Shown: positions 17,818 through 29,165, numbered from the stretch's first letter. The stretch: 64,000 bases of DNA from Vibrio gelatinilyticus (GCF_022836845.1 NZ_JAJNNZ010000013.1:40144-104143); one strand, 5' to 3'. Notes: generated from the sequence alone by a model not told the origin. Numbers and translations are program-made.

Positions 17818-18252
17818 ATGCAAGAGTACTTAGAATTTTTTCAGCAAAATATGATCATGTCGTTAGTTTGGGTTGCACTATTCGTTGCTCTCATTGCCAA
17901 CATTGTTAAAGCAGCCAACGCGGCTTACAAAGAGATCTCCGCAGCTCAGGTCACTCAATTAATGAACCATGAGAACGGTGCTGTGATTGATATTCGCTCT
18001 AAAGATGATTTCAAACGTGGTCATATTACGGGCGCACTTCACATTTTGCCGTCTGATATCAAAGCAGGTTCAATCGCGGAGCTTGAAAAACGTAAATCAG
18101 ACCCAATCATTGTGGTATGTAAGACAGGACAGACAGCGCAAGAAAGCGCAAACCTTCTAGCGAAGGCTGGCTTTGAGAAAGTGTACCTATTGAAAAACGG
18201 CCTAGTGGCATGGAGCGAAGCGAATCTTCCTCTAGTTAAAGGCAAAAAGTAG
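17818..18252 (+). CDS. yibN: Membrane-anchored rhodanese-like sulfurtransferase (YibN type)
   Basis: Protein of 144 residues: one N-terminal membrane helix (about 12-30, MSLVWVALFVALIANIV) followed by a rhodanese domain. The active-site loop is VVCKTGQTAQ with the persulfide-carrying Cys. The domain also has AVIDIRSKDDFKRGHITGALH, a standard rhodanese signature. It probably transfers sulfur at the inner membrane; its physiological acceptor is unknown. In E. coli yibN is followed by grxC and then secB; here grxC is absent and secB follows after 163 bp. Confidence 0.9.
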   Translation: MQEYLEFFQQNMIMSLVWVALFVALIANIVKAANAAYKEISAAQVTQLMNHENGAVIDIRSKDDFKRGHITGALHILPSDIKAGSIAELEKRKSDPIIVVCKTGQTAQESANLLAKAGFEKVYLLKNGLVAWSEANLPLVKGKK

Positions 18253-18415
18253 GGCGTTACTGGCTAAAATCGCGGCATTTATCGACCAAGGGTGTGATAA
18301 ATGCCACGTAATTTAAGGCTCGCCTAGTCATCACTCGTCGGCTTCGTTAGTCTGCTGTCAAAGAGAATCACTCGTCTCGACAGAATTAATTTAGACGTAT
18401 TTAAGGATAAGCATC

Positions 18416-18883
18416 ATGGCTGAAGCAGCACAACAAGACGCACAACAAAACTTCACGATTCAACGTATCTTTCTAAAAGACCTATCGTTTGAAGCTCCTA
18501 ATTCACCAGCAATGTTCCAAAAAGAATGGAACCCTGATGTGAAACTTGACCTTGATACACAAAGTCGTGAGCTTGGTGAAGGTGTATACGAAGTTGTACT
18601 TCGTTTGACTGTGACCGTTAAGAATGCTGAAGAAACAGCTTTCCTTTGTGAAATTCAACAAGGTGGTATTTTCACTGCTGAGAAGATGGAAGCGGGTCAA
18701 CTAGCTCATTGCCTAGGAGCATTCTGCCCGAACATCCTGTTCCCTTACGCACGTGAAACGATTTCTGGCCTAACGATGAAAGGTACGTTCCCACAACTGA
18801 ACCTAGCGCCAGTTAACTTTGACGCTTTGTTCATGAACTACCTACAACAGCAAGCTAACCAAGAAGGTCAAGCTGACGCTTAA
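18416..18883 (+). CDS. secB: Protein-export chaperone SecB
   Basis: Cytoplasmic homotetrameric chaperone that keeps preproteins unfolded and hands them to SecA. It has 155 residues, as in E. coli. Signatures: [16 protein letters not shown], the peptide-groove segment [13 protein letters not shown], and [26 protein letters not shown] precedes the ATG. It heads toward gpsA and cysE, but two hairpins follow its stop codon, so read-through to gpsA is probably partial. Confidence 0.97.
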   Translation: MAEAAQQDAQQNFTIQRIFLKDLSFEAPNSPAMFQKEWNPDVKLDLDTQSRELGEGVYEVVLRLTVTVKNAEETAFLCEIQQGGIFTAEKMEAGQLAHCLGAFCPNILFPYARETISGLTMKGTFPQLNLAPVNFDALFMNYLQQQANQEGQADA

Positions 18884-18934
18884 TTGCAAGCGCTGACGAT
18901 AGAGTTTCGTCAGGTTTTGAAGCTAAAGCAAAAT

Positions 18935-18969
18935 AAATGCACAGCGCGGTATGCGGTGTGCATTTTTTG
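18935..18969 (+). terminator. Terminator between secB and gpsA
   Basis: Stem AAATGCACA/TGTGCATTT with an inner CGC/GCG extension and a following T6. A weaker hairpin CTGACGA/TCGTCAG precedes it at 18893-18913. Confidence 0.88.
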
Positions 18970-19039
18970 TTTAGAGATCTAAGAATACGTAATACACTGT
19001 CTCTCAACAGCAACACGAGATTGTTAATCAGGTGAAACA

Positions 19040-20059
19040 ATGAATAATGCATACGGAAAAGAGATCACTATGACAGTGATCGGTGCGGGGTCTTACGGAA
19101 CATCACTCGCGATCTCGTTGGCGCGTAATGGTGCTAACGTTGTGATTTGGGGGCACGATCCTCAACATATGGCTCGTCTACAAGCAGACAGAGCAAACCA
19201 CGAATTTTTACCGGGCATTGAGTTTCCAGAATCACTCATCGTCGAGGCCGATTTAGAGAAAGCGGTGAGCGCGAGCCGAGATCTGCTGGTCGTTGTACCT
19301 AGCCATGTATTTGGCGTGGTTTTAACGAGCATTAAACCGCATCTGCGTGCTGATACTCGAATTTGCTGGGCAACAAAAGGATTGGAGCCTGAGACGGGTC
19401 GTTTGCTAAAAGACGTCGCTCATGATGTTCTTGGTAGTCACTACCCTCTTGCGGTGCTTTCTGGCCCAACGTTTGCCAAAGAGCTTGCCATGGGCATGCC
19501 AACGGCGATATCGGTTGCTTCTCCGGACGCGACATTTGTGGCAGATCTGCAAGAGAAAATTCACTGCAGCAAAACATTTCGAGTGTATGCCAATAACGAC
19601 TTTACTGGCATGCAACTGGGTGGCGCGGTGAAAAACGTTATCGCTATCGGTGCAGGTATGTCTGATGGCATCGGTTTTGGTGCTAATGCTCGCACCGCAT
19701 TGATCACTCGTGGTCTGGCTGAAATGACCCGTCTTGGTGCGGCATTGGGTGCGCAACAAGAAACGTTTATGGGCATGGCAGGGCTAGGTGATTTAGTGCT
19801 TACTTGTACCGATAATCAATCTCGTAATCGTCGTTTTGGTTTGGCTTTAGGTCAGGGTAAAGATGTTGATGAAGCTCAGACAGAAATTGGTCAGGTCGTT
19901 GAAGGCTATCGTAATACCAAAGAAGTATGGCTACTGTCTCAGCGTATGGGGGTAGAAATGCCAATAGTTGACCAAATCTATCAAGTGTTGTATCAAGGGA
20001 AAGATGCAAGGAATGCTGCACAAGATCTGTTAGCTAGAGACAAAAAAGCAGAAAAATAA
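19040..20059 (+). CDS. gpsA: Glycerol-3-phosphate dehydrogenase [NAD(P)+]
   Basis: Reduces dihydroxyacetone phosphate to sn-glycerol 3-phosphate for phospholipid synthesis; cytoplasmic. It has 339 residues, as in E. coli. The N-terminal Rossmann motif is [12 protein letters not shown]; the catalytic lysine lies in [15 protein letters not shown], and [17 protein letters not shown] and GLGDLVLTC are family signatures. AGGTGA is a good ribosome binding site for the ATG at 19040. cysE follows after 42 nt, so the two form an operon. Confidence 0.97.
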   Translation: MNNAYGKEITMTVIGAGSYGTSLAISLARNGANVVIWGHDPQHMARLQADRANHEFLPGIEFPESLIVEADLEKAVSASRDLLVVVPSHVFGVVLTSIKPHLRADTRICWATKGLEPETGRLLKDVAHDVLGSHYPLAVLSGPTFAKELAMGMPTAISVASPDATFVADLQEKIHCSKTFRVYANNDFTGMQLGGAVKNVIAIGAGMSDGIGFGANARTALITRGLAEMTRLGAALGAQQETFMGMAGLGDLVLTCTDNQSRNRRFGLALGQGKDVDEAQTEIGQVVEGYRNTKEVWLLSQRMGVEMPIVDQIYQVLYQGKDARNAAQDLLARDKKAEK

Positions 20060-20101
20060 CGCAGCGAATCCGGTGGGTATTTCTCGTTCGTAGGACATGA
20101 C

Positions 20102-20923
20102 ATGAAACACTGTGAGAAACAAAAAGTTTGGCAAGCAATCGTTAAAGAAGCAAGAGAGTATTCGGAGCAAGAGCCGATGCTCGCGAGCTTCTATCATGCG
20201 ACCATCATTAACCATGAGAGTTTGGGGGCAGCTTTAAGCTATATTTTAGCGAACAAGCTAAAGACCGCATCGATGCCAGCAATGGCGGTGCGCGAAGTGG
20301 TTGAGCAAGCCTTTAGTGAAGATCCATCGATTACGGGTTCTGCAGCATGTGATATCTGTGCGACGGTCAATCGAGACCCTGCGGTATCAATGTATTCTAT
20401 GCCGCTGCTGTATTTGAAAGGCTACCATGCTCTTCAAGGTTATCGTGTTGCCAACTGGTTGTGGAAGCAAGGCCGTAAGGCTCTTGCCACTTACTTGCAG
20501 AACCAAATTTCAGTCGCGTGCCAGGTTGATATCCACCCGGCGGCTAAAATTGGTCGAGGTATCATGCTCGACCATGCCACAGGGATTGTGATTGGTGAAA
20601 CGGCGGTTGTCGAAAATGATGTGTCAATCCTGCAAGATGTCACCTTAGGCGGTACTGGTAAAGAAGGCGGGGATCGTCACCCCAAAATTCGTGAAGGCGT
20701 TATGATAGGCGCTGGTGCCAAAATACTGGGTAACATTGAAGTCGGCGTTGGCGCAAAAATCGGCTCGTGTTCTGTGGTATTGCAACCTGTACCTGCACAC
20801 ACGACCGCAGCAGGTGTACCGGCTAAAATCGTCGGTAAACCGAAAACTGACATGCCTTCATTGGATATGGACCAGCAGTTTAACGGCAAGTCTCAAACCT
20901 TTGTCGGCGGAGACGGCATCTAA
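20102..20923 (+). CDS. cysE: Serine O-acetyltransferase
   Basis: Acetylates serine with acetyl-CoA, the first step of cysteine synthesis; hexameric. It has 273 residues. The N-terminal helical domain is followed by a left-handed beta-helix made of hexapeptide repeats (about 150-235) with the catalytic pair in MLDHATGIVIGE. The protein ends in GGDGI; the C-terminal Ile of CysE inserts into the CysK active site to form the cysteine synthase complex, so that interaction is preserved. AGGA precedes the ATG. Second gene of gpsA-cysE. Confidence 0.96.
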   Translation: MKHCEKQKVWQAIVKEAREYSEQEPMLASFYHATIINHESLGAALSYILANKLKTASMPAMAVREVVEQAFSEDPSITGSAACDICATVNRDPAVSMYSMPLLYLKGYHALQGYRVANWLWKQGRKALATYLQNQISVACQVDIHPAAKIGRGIMLDHATGIVIGETAVVENDVSILQDVTLGGTGKEGGDRHPKIREGVMIGAGAKILGNIEVGVGAKIGSCSVVLQPVPAHTTAAGVPAKIVGKPKTDMPSLDMDQQFNGKSQTFVGGDGI

Positions 20924-20932
20924 GTTACGGTA

Positions 20933-20972
20933 TTGCGTTGCCTGGTGATCGTTAGGCAACGCAAACTCTTTC
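20933..20972. terminator. Terminator between convergent cysE and the MATE gene
   Basis: 11-bp perfect stem TTGCGTTGCCT/AGGCAACGCAA with a 10-nt loop, then ACTCTTTCCC on the plus strand. It may serve both directions. Confidence 0.75.
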
Positions 20973-20977
20973 CCAGC

Positions 20978-22327
20978 TTACTTACTTTGAACTGGCAAAC
21001 CTTGATATTTACGCAGCCTTAGTGCGTAGAAGTAGCCCCAAATGCCTCCAGCGATATTGCCAACCGCAATACCAATAAACAACCCTTCAATCGAATACCA
21101 ATGACTGCCCAGTGCCGCAAAGGGCAATGTGAACACAAACAAGCGCATTGCGCTCCAGCTAAATGCCTTCATAGGTTGGTGCATGGCGTTTAATCCGCTA
21201 ACCAGCATCATAATGATGCCCTGGAAACCATAGCTAATGGGTACCACCAACAAGTAATGCCACAGCATATCTCTTACCGCTTGTTCTTGCGAAAACAGGG
21301 CTGAAATCGGAATGCTTAGCGGCACCATCACAATAAATAGAAATAGCTGAAACACGATGGAAAAGCGGATGCTAATGAACATGCCTGAAAAACTGCGCTC
21401 TGGAGAGTTCGCACCAAAGTTCTGAGACATGAAAGGCGTCAATGCCGAGCTTAAAGAGATCAATACCAGAATCAATATGGATTCAATTCTCTGTGCGGCA
21501 CCATAGGCAGCGACGGCAGCGGTTCCATGTGTAGAAAGAAGCTTCATGAGGATGGCTCCAGACAACGGAGACATGGCTGTGGACAGCCCGGCAGGAGTGC
21601 CTATTTTGAGAATTAGAAGCCAATCATTGAGTAACGTTTTACGATAGATGGCAGCCAGTAACTTTTCCCTGGCAATCAATACGTACAAAGAGCCAAACAG
21701 AGCACCAAGCCAAGCCAGACCACTGGCAATGGCCGCTCCTTGAATACCAAGTTCAGGAAAAGGACCAATGCCAAAGATCAGCAGCGGATCGAGGATGCCA
21801 TTCAAGACGCCAGACAACATCATTATTTTTGCAGGTGTTTTGGTGTCCCCTGTCGCTCTGATAGCACTGTTACCAGCCATTGGGATCACCAGCAGGGGAA
21901 TCGTGAGGTACCAGATACTCATATATTGATTGATCAAGGGCAGCAACGATTCTTCGGCGCCAAGTAGGCGAAACAGCGGATCGATAGTAAGCAGCCCAAT
22001 GGCTGAAGCCAAGATAACCAGCAATACCGCGAGCAATAGGCCATGAGTGGTAAAGCGCGCGGCATAAGTGGCATCACCCTGACCGAGCAATCGACCGATA
22101 TTGGTTGATAATCCCATCCCGATACCCATCGTAATGCAGTTGACGGCAAATGTAACAGGGAAGGTAAAGCTTATCGCAGCGAGGGCTTGCGTCCCTAACA
22201 AAGAGATAAAAAAAGTATCGACGAGATTGAACATCAGGATCGCCACCATGCCAAAAACCATGGGGACCGTCATCTGACGTAGAACAAGTGGTATAGGGGC
22301 GCTCAGTAGGCCGTGTTTGTCTTGCAT
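20978..22327 (-). CDS. MATE-family multidrug/Na+ efflux transporter
   Basis: Inner-membrane exporter of 449 residues with about 12 transmembrane helices in two related halves. It belongs to the MATE family, which drives out cationic drugs with Na+ or H+. The start LVLRQMTVPMVFGMVAILMFNLVDTFFISLLG is the typical first helix region, and FPVTFAVNCITMGIGMG and RATGDTKTPAKIM are family segments. Substrate unknown. It diverges from groESL and converges on cysE. Similar single-gene MATE pumps are common in Vibrio, where there are usually several. Confidence 0.9.
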   Translation of the reverse strand: MQDKHGLLSAPIPLVLRQMTVPMVFGMVAILMFNLVDTFFISLLGTQALAAISFTFPVTFAVNCITMGIGMGLSTNIGRLLGQGDATYAARFTTHGLLLAVLLVILASAIGLLTIDPLFRLLGAEESLLPLINQYMSIWYLTIPLLVIPMAGNSAIRATGDTKTPAKIMMLSGVLNGILDPLLIFGIGPFPELGIQGAAIASGLAWLGALFGSLYVLIAREKLLAAIYRKTLLNDWLLILKIGTPAGLSTAMSPLSGAILMKLLSTHGTAAVAAYGAAQRIESILILVLISLSSALTPFMSQNFGANSPERSFSGMFISIRFSIVFQLFLFIVMVPLSIPISALFSQEQAVRDMLWHYLLVVPISYGFQGIIMMLVSGLNAMHQPMKAFSWSAMRLFVFTLPFAALGSHWYSIEGLFIGIAVGNIAGGIWGYFYALRLRKYQGLPVQSK

Positions 22328-22478
22328 TCGCTATAGCAGAAAAATGAAGCTGGTGCCAAGCATACAGTAATTTGGTACAGACAGCGACCATCTCCACCAT
22401 AGCCGCTCTCAATGGTCGTATAAGCGACAATCTTCACGCAAAAGCGTTAATGTAATCACACTTTTTTCATGCTGTCCC

Positions 22479-22505
22479 CTTGGGTTTAGAGGAAATGCCC
22501 CCAAC
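22479..22505 (+). promoter_or_regulatory. Predicted heat-shock (sigma-32) promoter of groES-groEL
   Basis: CTTGGGT at 22479-22485 and CCCCCAAC at 22498-22505 with a 12-13 nt gap resemble the sigma-32 consensus CTTGAAA and CCCCAT. It is about 70 nt upstream of groES. No CIRCE inverted repeat is present. Confidence 0.65.
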
Positions 22506-22571
22506 ATAATTACCACATGCCAATGAACGGCAACTCAAAGCATAAATGAAAACAATCAGGAGAAACGACCG

Positions 22572-22862
22572 ATGAATATCCGTCCTCTACACGACCGTGT
22601 AATCGTTGAACGTCAAGAAGTTGAATCTAAGTCAGCTGGTGGCATCGTTCTAACTGGTTCGGCTGCTGAAAAATCAACACGCGGCACGATTCTCGCTGTG
22701 GGCAAAGGTCGCATCTTAGAAAATGGTTCTGTACAGCCATTGGACGTAAAAGTTGGTGATACCGTTATCTTTGCTGAAGGCTACGGCACGAAAAGTGAAA
22801 AAATCGATGGTAAAGAAGTTCTCATCATGTCTGAAAATGACATCATGGCAATCGTTGAATAA
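22572..22862 (+). CDS. groES: Co-chaperonin GroES
   Basis: Heptameric lid of the GroEL folding chamber. It has 96 residues (E. coli 97). [28 protein letters not shown] includes the mobile loop (residues about 17-32) that contacts GroEL. It ends IVE. CAGGAGAA precedes the ATG. groEL follows after 71 nt, the classical bicistronic heat-shock operon. Confidence 0.98.
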   Translation: MNIRPLHDRVIVERQEVESKSAGGIVLTGSAAEKSTRGTILAVGKGRILENGSVQPLDVKVGDTVIFAEGYGTKSEKIDGKEVLIMSENDIMAIVE

Positions 22863-22930
22863 CGAAGTAGACGTTGAGTAATTTTTGCTCTGAATTGAAG
22901 CAAAAACAATGAATTTAGATAAGGAAATAA

Positions 22931-24580
<1,650 letters not shown>

Positions 24581-24600
24581 TCATGTAAGTTCTGACTGAC

Positions 24601-24630
24601 AAAGCCGAAGGATTTTCCTTCGGCTTTTTT
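24601..24630 (+). terminator. Terminator of groES-groEL
   Basis: 10-bp stem AAAGCCGAAG/CTTCGGCTTT with a short loop and T6. Confidence 0.93.
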
Positions 24631-24767
24631 ATGGCTAAACGTTTGTGCCTTGAAAAACCGAATGTATTGAAACTTTAATAACTTAAATGTGATGTTTCCA
24701 TTGTTGGAGTAATTAACATCACCTATAGTTATTGGGATACGTCATAAATGTCAGTGGAGACAAATAA

Positions 24768-25331
24768 ATGAAAAAGATGATGTCAGCATTAGCAGTAGCA
24801 GCGGTGGTCGCTTCCCCAATGGCTTTGGCAGATAGCTCACCAGTTATGTTCTCAACCCTTAACGGCTTTAACGCTCCAGACGCAAATGCCGTTGGCGGTG
24901 TCAGGTTATCAGTACTGCACGGTAAGGTAAGTGAAGTCAAAGGTGTCGATTTCTCACTGCTTGGTATGTCTGAAACTCAGCGTACGACAGGTGTGAACTT
25001 TGGTTTATTCTTTGGTGCGTCAAAAGTAACTCAAGAAATGAAAGGTGCATCGCTTGGTATTTTCAACTGGAACACAGGCAAAACCACCGGTGTTAACCTA
25101 GCAGCAGTCAACGTTACCAATGATGTGAAAGGCCTTAACTGGAGTGCGGTTAACTACTCAGAAGGCTACACAATGGCAGATATTGGTCTTGCAAGTTTCT
25201 CTGAAAAATCAAACTTCCAGCTAGGTATCTTCAACATGACCTCTCAAATTGATGGGGTTCAAATCGGCCTTATCAACTGTGCAGATAACGGCTTCTTCAA
25301 GTGTTTCCCTATTGTGAACTTTGCTAAGTAA
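24768..25331 (+). CDS. Secreted protein with glycine-x-asparagine beta-repeats (LA_2272-like)
   Basis: Exported protein of 187 residues, no known function. A signal peptide (MKKMMSALAVAAVVASPMALA, cut near ALA-DS) is followed by about six degenerate repeats of the form GVNFGLF, GASLGIF, GVNLAAVN, GLNWSAVN, FQLGIFN and VQIGLIN. This pattern recalls the LA_2272-type surface repeats and suggests a small beta-helix or beta-sandwich. Two late cysteines (CADNGFFKC) could form a disulfide. It has its own AT-rich upstream region after the groEL terminator and its own terminator downstream. The repeat family is an inference from pattern. Confidence 0.75.
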   Translation: MKKMMSALAVAAVVASPMALADSSPVMFSTLNGFNAPDANAVGGVRLSVLHGKVSEVKGVDFSLLGMSETQRTTGVNFGLFFGASKVTQEMKGASLGIFNWNTGKTTGVNLAAVNVTNDVKGLNWSAVNYSEGYTMADIGLASFSEKSNFQLGIFNMTSQIDGVQIGLINCADNGFFKCFPIVNFAK

Positions 25332-25353
25332 TCGATAGGCTGCACCAGAAAAG

Positions 25354-25381
25354 AGCTCTTGGTTACCCAGGAGCTTTTTTC
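25354..25381 (+). terminator. Terminator of the LA_2272-like gene
   Basis: Stem AGCTCTTGG/CCAGGAGCT (one G-U) with a TTAC loop, followed by T6. It abuts the stop of the convergent MgtC-like gene. Confidence 0.88.
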
Positions 25382-25863
25382 TATTTTGAGAAGCGGTGAC
25401 GCTTGAGGATTTTTTTGTGAACGCCTCTGCGCAGACTTTGAAAACTGCTTTCAGCTTTATCAACACCCAGCAATACCATCAGCGCACATAACGTTAAAAG
25501 GATCGAAGATTGAAGGTAGCCCAGCCCAATCATCATTCCCAGCCCCGCGAGTACCCAGATAATGGCAGCAGAGGTTACGCCGTGGATCTTACCATCTTGC
25601 GTCATCATGACGCCTGCGCCTAAAAAGCCTACCCCAGTGATGACCTGTCCGAGAACTCGAGCGTGATCAAGCGAACTGGACGATAAAGAGACGGCCATAG
25701 CAATAAATAAGTAGGTGCCAGAGATAATCAGTATTGCAGTGCGGATGCCGACAGGTTTCCCTCTGGTTTGACGCTCAAGCCCGATTAGGGTGCCATTTAG
25801 CGCGCAGCAGCCCAGTGCCGCCCAACTAAAAGGCCCTAAATCCAACAGTTCAGAAATGTTCAT
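25381..25863 (-). CDS. MgtC/SapB-family inner membrane protein
   Basis: Protein of 160 residues from the ATG at 25863, which has GAGG 8 nt upstream; a 16-residue extension to 25911 is less likely. The hydrophobic N-terminal region with ALNGTLIGLERQTRGKPVGIRT and the later GVGFLGAGVMMTQDGKIHGVTSAA are the MgtC/SapB signatures. It has four or five membrane helices and a basic tail (HKKILKRHRFSK). It lacks the long C-terminal ACT-like domain of Salmonella MgtC, so it is the short SapB form. Role unknown here; family members affect Mg2+ homeostasis or modulate the ATP synthase. Confidence 0.87.
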   Translation of the reverse strand: MNISELLDLGPFSWAALGCCALNGTLIGLERQTRGKPVGIRTAILIISGTYLFIAMAVSLSSSSLDHARVLGQVITGVGFLGAGVMMTQDGKIHGVTSAAIIWVLAGLGMMIGLGYLQSSILLTLCALMVLLGVDKAESSFQSLRRGVHKKILKRHRFSK

Positions 25864-25955
25864 TATGCTTGCCTCGAAAATAACGGAGTATCTTCCTATT
25901 AGACCGTGCAAGCGAACGAAAATATTTTGTCGACAGGATTAAAGCTTGCTCTAGC

Positions 25956-26978
25956 TTATTCCAATAGTAAATCGAGAGGAGTCTTGCTGCGTTTTCCTGC
26001 CTGCTCGCGAGTCAGCTTGGGAACAAGGTAGCCCGACACGCGCTCAATCACGCCTCTCATAATGTGCTTGGCCTGCTGATCGGAAACGAAATAATGGGCA
26101 GCTCCCTGCACCTTATCGAGTACGTGCATGTAATAGGGCAAGATACCAGCGGAAAAGAGCTTGTGGCTGAGAGTAACTTGCGTTTCGATGTTGTCGTTGA
26201 TCCCTTTTAGCATTACGCCCTGATTGAGTAGCGTAACGCCCGCGAGTTTAAGCTTGCTCATTGCCATTGTGACGCTATCGTCCACTTCATTCGGGTGATT
26301 AATGTGGGTGACAAGGACGGTATTGAGCCGTGTACCTTGTAAAGCCTGACATAAAAAGTTGGTGACTCGGTCAGGGATCACGACTGGAAGTCGGCTGTGT
26401 ATTCGTAGTGTTTTCACATGCTTGATGCTGGCCAGTTTATCGATGAGCCAAGCCAGTTCCTCATCTTTGGCCATCAAGGGGTCGCCTCCTGAAAAGATCA
26501 CTTCGTCTACCTCAGGGTGCTGTGTAATGTAGTCTAGCGCTTGCTGCCAAGTCGCTTTGTTACCGCGGTTATCTTGATAGGGGAAATGTCGACGAAAACA
26601 GTATCGGCAATTGACCGCACAACCACCTTTGAGGATCATCAGTACTCGACTGGAATACTTATGTAATAATCCTGGAATCGGATTGTCTTGTTCTTGTAAT
26701 GGATCGCTAGAGTAACCCTCATGCACTTCGAATTCCTCGCCTAAAGGCAAAACCTGCCTCAGGAGGGGATCTTGAGGGTTGCCTTTTTCCATTCTATCAA
26801 CAAAGCTTTGAGGAACACGCATTGGGAATAACTTACGTGCCGCTAACCCCGCTTCCCAAGGTTCGAGGTCTATTTCGAGCTCTTTTAGTAATGTAGAAGG
26901 ATCGGAGATCGCATTCGATAGTTGTTTGAGCCAGTTTTGCTCAACAGGAATCAGATTTCGGGGTATGATAGGCGGCAT
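25956..26978 (-). CDS. epmB: EF-P beta-lysylation protein EpmB (lysine 2,3-aminomutase)
   Basis: Radical-SAM, PLP-dependent enzyme that converts (S)-alpha-lysine to (R)-beta-lysine, the donor for EF-P modification. It has 340 residues from the ATG at 26978 (E. coli 342); a GTG at 26999 would add seven residues. The cluster motif is CAVNCRYCFRRHFPY (Cx3Cx2C), with GGDPLMAKD and HSRLPVVIPDRVT further on. The start faces efp with 33 nt between, so regulatory signals are shared. epmA, the ligase, is 4 kb away in this window. Confidence 0.95.
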   Translation of the reverse strand: MPPIIPRNLIPVEQNWLKQLSNAISDPSTLLKELEIDLEPWEAGLAARKLFPMRVPQSFVDRMEKGNPQDPLLRQVLPLGEEFEVHEGYSSDPLQEQDNPIPGLLHKYSSRVLMILKGGCAVNCRYCFRRHFPYQDNRGNKATWQQALDYITQHPEVDEVIFSGGDPLMAKDEELAWLIDKLASIKHVKTLRIHSRLPVVIPDRVTNFLCQALQGTRLNTVLVTHINHPNEVDDSVTMAMSKLKLAGVTLLNQGVMLKGINDNIETQVTLSHKLFSAGILPYYMHVLDKVQGAAHYFVSDQQAKHIMRGVIERVSGYLVPKLTREQAGKRSKTPLDLLLE

Positions 26979-27011
26979 TGAATTTAACTCGAAGAACACT
27001 AAGAGGAAAAA

Positions 27012-27578
27012 ATGGCTACTGTTAGCACAAATGAATTTAAAGGCGGTCTTAAACTGATGCTCGATAACGAGCCATGCGTAATCCTAGAAAATGAATACGT
27101 AAAGCCAGGTAAAGGTCAGGCATTTAACCGCGTAAAAATTCGTAAGCTGTTGTCTGGTAAAGTATTAGAGAAAACCTTTAAGTCGGGCGAAACCGTTGAA
27201 CTCGCAGACGTAATGGATATCGATCTAGATTACCTATACAACGATGGTGAATTCTACCACTTTATGAACAACGAAACATTCGAACAAATTGCTGCTGATG
27301 TAAAAGCAGTCGGTGACAATGCTAAGTGGTTGGTAGAAAACAACACTTGTATGCTTACTCTTTGGAATGGTAACCCAATTACGGTCACTCCACCTAATTT
27401 TGTTGAGCTTGAAGTAACAGAAACCGATCCTGGTTTGAAAGGCGACACTCAAGGTACTGGCGGTAAACCCGCAACATTGACGACTGGCGCAGTGGTTCGT
27501 GTCCCATTATTCATCCAAATTGGCGAAGTTATTAAAGTGGATACTCGTACTGGTGAATACGTCAGCCGTGTGAAGTAA
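27012..27578 (+). CDS. efp: Elongation factor P
   Basis: Relieves ribosome stalling at polyproline stretches. It has 188 residues. The modified lysine lies in [14 protein letters not shown] (around Lys34), the target of EpmA with beta-lysine made by EpmB. The three beta domains are present in full, ending in [17 protein letters not shown] precedes the ATG. Codon use is strongly biased, as for an abundant protein. Transcribed away from epmB and ends at a bidirectional terminator facing frdD. Confidence 0.97.
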   Translation: MATVSTNEFKGGLKLMLDNEPCVILENEYVKPGKGQAFNRVKIRKLLSGKVLEKTFKSGETVELADVMDIDLDYLYNDGEFYHFMNNETFEQIAADVKAVGDNAKWLVENNTCMLTLWNGNPITVTPPNFVELEVTETDPGLKGDTQGTGGKPATLTTGAVVRVPLFIQIGEVIKVDTRTGEYVSRVK

Positions 27579-27604
27579 TTGACTTCAACCCAATGACTTA
27601 TAAT

Positions 27605-27634
27605 AAAAAAGGCAGCGAATCCGCTGCCTTTTTT
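27605..27634. terminator. Bidirectional terminator between efp and frdD
   Basis: 13-bp stem AAAAAAGGCAGCG/CGCTGCCTTTTTT with a 4-nt loop; T-rich on both strands. Confidence 0.93.
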
Positions 27635-27646
27635 GATGGGCTTAGC

Positions 27647-28009
27647 TTAGATCATAAAGACGAAGATGATCGCAAGAGCACTAATGAGGCCGGCAAAGAA
27701 GTAGCAAGCGACTTTGCCGGCAACGCCAACATGCAATTTAAGATCGTGCATACCATGATGCAAGCGATGCATCGCATGCCACATTGGAAGGGCGAGGGTG
27801 CCAATGACAAAAAGAGCACCAATAAAGCTTGTCGCAAATTCTGAAACGCGCTCATAGCTCAACGATTCAGCATCGATGACTCCGAGTGGTGCAAGGATAC
27901 CGAGTACTAAGATGGTTACCGGGGTAATCATGGCGAACCACGTACCACCTGCGCCAAATAAACCCCACCAAATAGGCTCGTCGGAACGCTTTGGATTTTG
28001 GTTAATCAC
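27647..28009 (-). CDS. frdD: Fumarate reductase membrane anchor subunit D
   Basis: Small hydrophobic anchor that with FrdC binds menaquinol and holds FrdAB to the inner membrane. It has 120 residues from the GTG at 28009, which has AGGAG 6 nt upstream; a longer frame from 28027 is less likely. Three membrane helices, with [19 protein letters not shown] at the start and the conserved [13 protein letters not shown] segment. It is last in frdABCD and the frdC stop overlaps its ribosome binding site, so they are coupled. Confidence 0.94.
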   Translation of the reverse strand: MINQNPKRSDEPIWWGLFGAGGTWFAMITPVTILVLGILAPLGVIDAESLSYERVSEFATSFIGALFVIGTLALPMWHAMHRLHHGMHDLKLHVGVAGKVACYFFAGLISALAIIFVFMI

Positions 28010-28019
28010 ATCAAACTCC

Positions 28020-28403
28020 TTACACAATGATTAAAACAATCAGAGAGATTGCGGCAACCGCAGCCCACTGTGTTAATACGATCGTCTTCTTGTCAACCAA
28101 CTTGCCTTTAATGCGAATTGGCATAACTTGGGGCATCATGCTGAAAAACGTGTGTGCATGAAGCAAGCTGCCAGCTAATGCGACGATATTGATAGCAACC
28201 ACTAGTGGGTTTGCCATAAAACTTAGCCAGCTTTGCCATGCTTCAGGGCCTTTGACTAAGGCACCCAACCCAAAGGTCAGGAAGAGGGTAAACAATATCA
28301 GTGGTAAAACGGTCGCTTCTCTCAACATGTAGAAACGATAAAAAGGATTGTTTTTCCACCACGTACGTTTGACTTCACGAACATAAGGTTTTCGATTACT
28401 CAT
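28020..28403 (-). CDS. frdC: Fumarate reductase membrane anchor subunit C
   Basis: Membrane anchor of 127 residues (E. coli 131) with three helices. [33 protein letters not shown] is the conserved N-terminus containing the Glu involved in quinol chemistry, and [13 protein letters not shown] follows later. It starts 3 nt after the frdB stop. It works only as part of the FrdABCD complex, the terminal reductase of anaerobic fumarate respiration. Confidence 0.95.
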   Translation of the reverse strand: MSNRKPYVREVKRTWWKNNPFYRFYMLREATVLPLILFTLFLTFGLGALVKGPEAWQSWLSFMANPLVVAINIVALAGSLLHAHTFFSMMPQVMPIRIKGKLVDKKTIVLTQWAAVAAISLIVLIIV

Positions 28404-28406
28404 CCG

Positions 28407-29165
28407 TTATGCCTCCACTTTTTTCGGTGAACCGTCGGGTTTTAGCATCGCAATGACAAAGTCCATCGACGATTCGACTTTTCCTTGGTTGACGGCCGCG
28501 GCAGGATCGACATTTTTGGGACAGACATCAGAGCAATAGCCCACAAACGTGCAACCCCAGGCACCGTTGTCACCATTGATAAGCGCCATACGCTCGTCTT
28601 TACCGTTGTCTCGGCTGTCGAGGTTGTAGCGATGCGCTAAAGTCAGCGCAGCTGGCCCCATAAACTCTGGGTTTAATCCAAATTGAGGACAAGCGGCGTA
28701 ACAAAGGCCACAGTTAATACACCCAGCAAATTGCTTGTATTTGGCCATTTGCTCTGGTGTTTGAATGTTGGTCCCGTCTTCAGGCGTGCGATTATTACCG
28801 ATAATGTAAGGCTTAATTGCTTCCAATCGTTCGATGAAAGGAGTCATGTCGACGATGAGATCTTTTTCGATAGGGAAATTCGCCAAAGGCTCGATTTTCA
28901 GTCCATCGGTAAAGTCTCGTAGGAAGCTCTTACAAGCCAACTTAGGCACGCCATTCACCATGATGCCGCACGAGCCACAGATGGCCATGCGACAAGACCA
29001 GCGATAGGCGAGATCTTTGTCGAGGTAATCTTTGATGTAACCGATAGCATCGAGCACTGACATCGTTTCATCGAAGGGGACTTCAAACGTTTGGAAATAG
29101 GGCTCTGCATCATTCTCTGGGTCATAACGCAGAATATCGACTTTCTGAATGCGATTAATAGACAT
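28407..29165 (-). CDS. frdB: Fumarate reductase iron-sulfur subunit
   Basis: Carries electrons from the membrane quinol to FrdA. It has 252 residues. Three cluster motifs are complete: [10 protein letters not shown] with the later C (VPKLAC) for [2Fe-2S], [12 protein letters not shown] for [4Fe-4S], and [15 protein letters not shown] for [3Fe-4S]. Its ATG overlaps the frdA stop by 1 nt (TAATG). It also resembles SdhB, but the order FrdA-B-C-D with two small anchors identifies fumarate reductase. Confidence 0.97.
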   Translation of the reverse strand: MSINRIQKVDILRYDPENDAEPYFQTFEVPFDETMSVLDAIGYIKDYLDKDLAYRWSCRMAICGSCGIMVNGVPKLACKSFLRDFTDGLKIEPLANFPIEKDLIVDMTPFIERLEAIKPYIIGNNRTPEDGTNIQTPEQMAKYKQFAGCINCGLCYAACPQFGLNPEFMGPAALTLAHRYNLDSRDNGKDERMALINGDNGAWGCTFVGYCSDVCPKNVDPAAAVNQGKVESSMDFVIAMLKPDGSPKKVEA

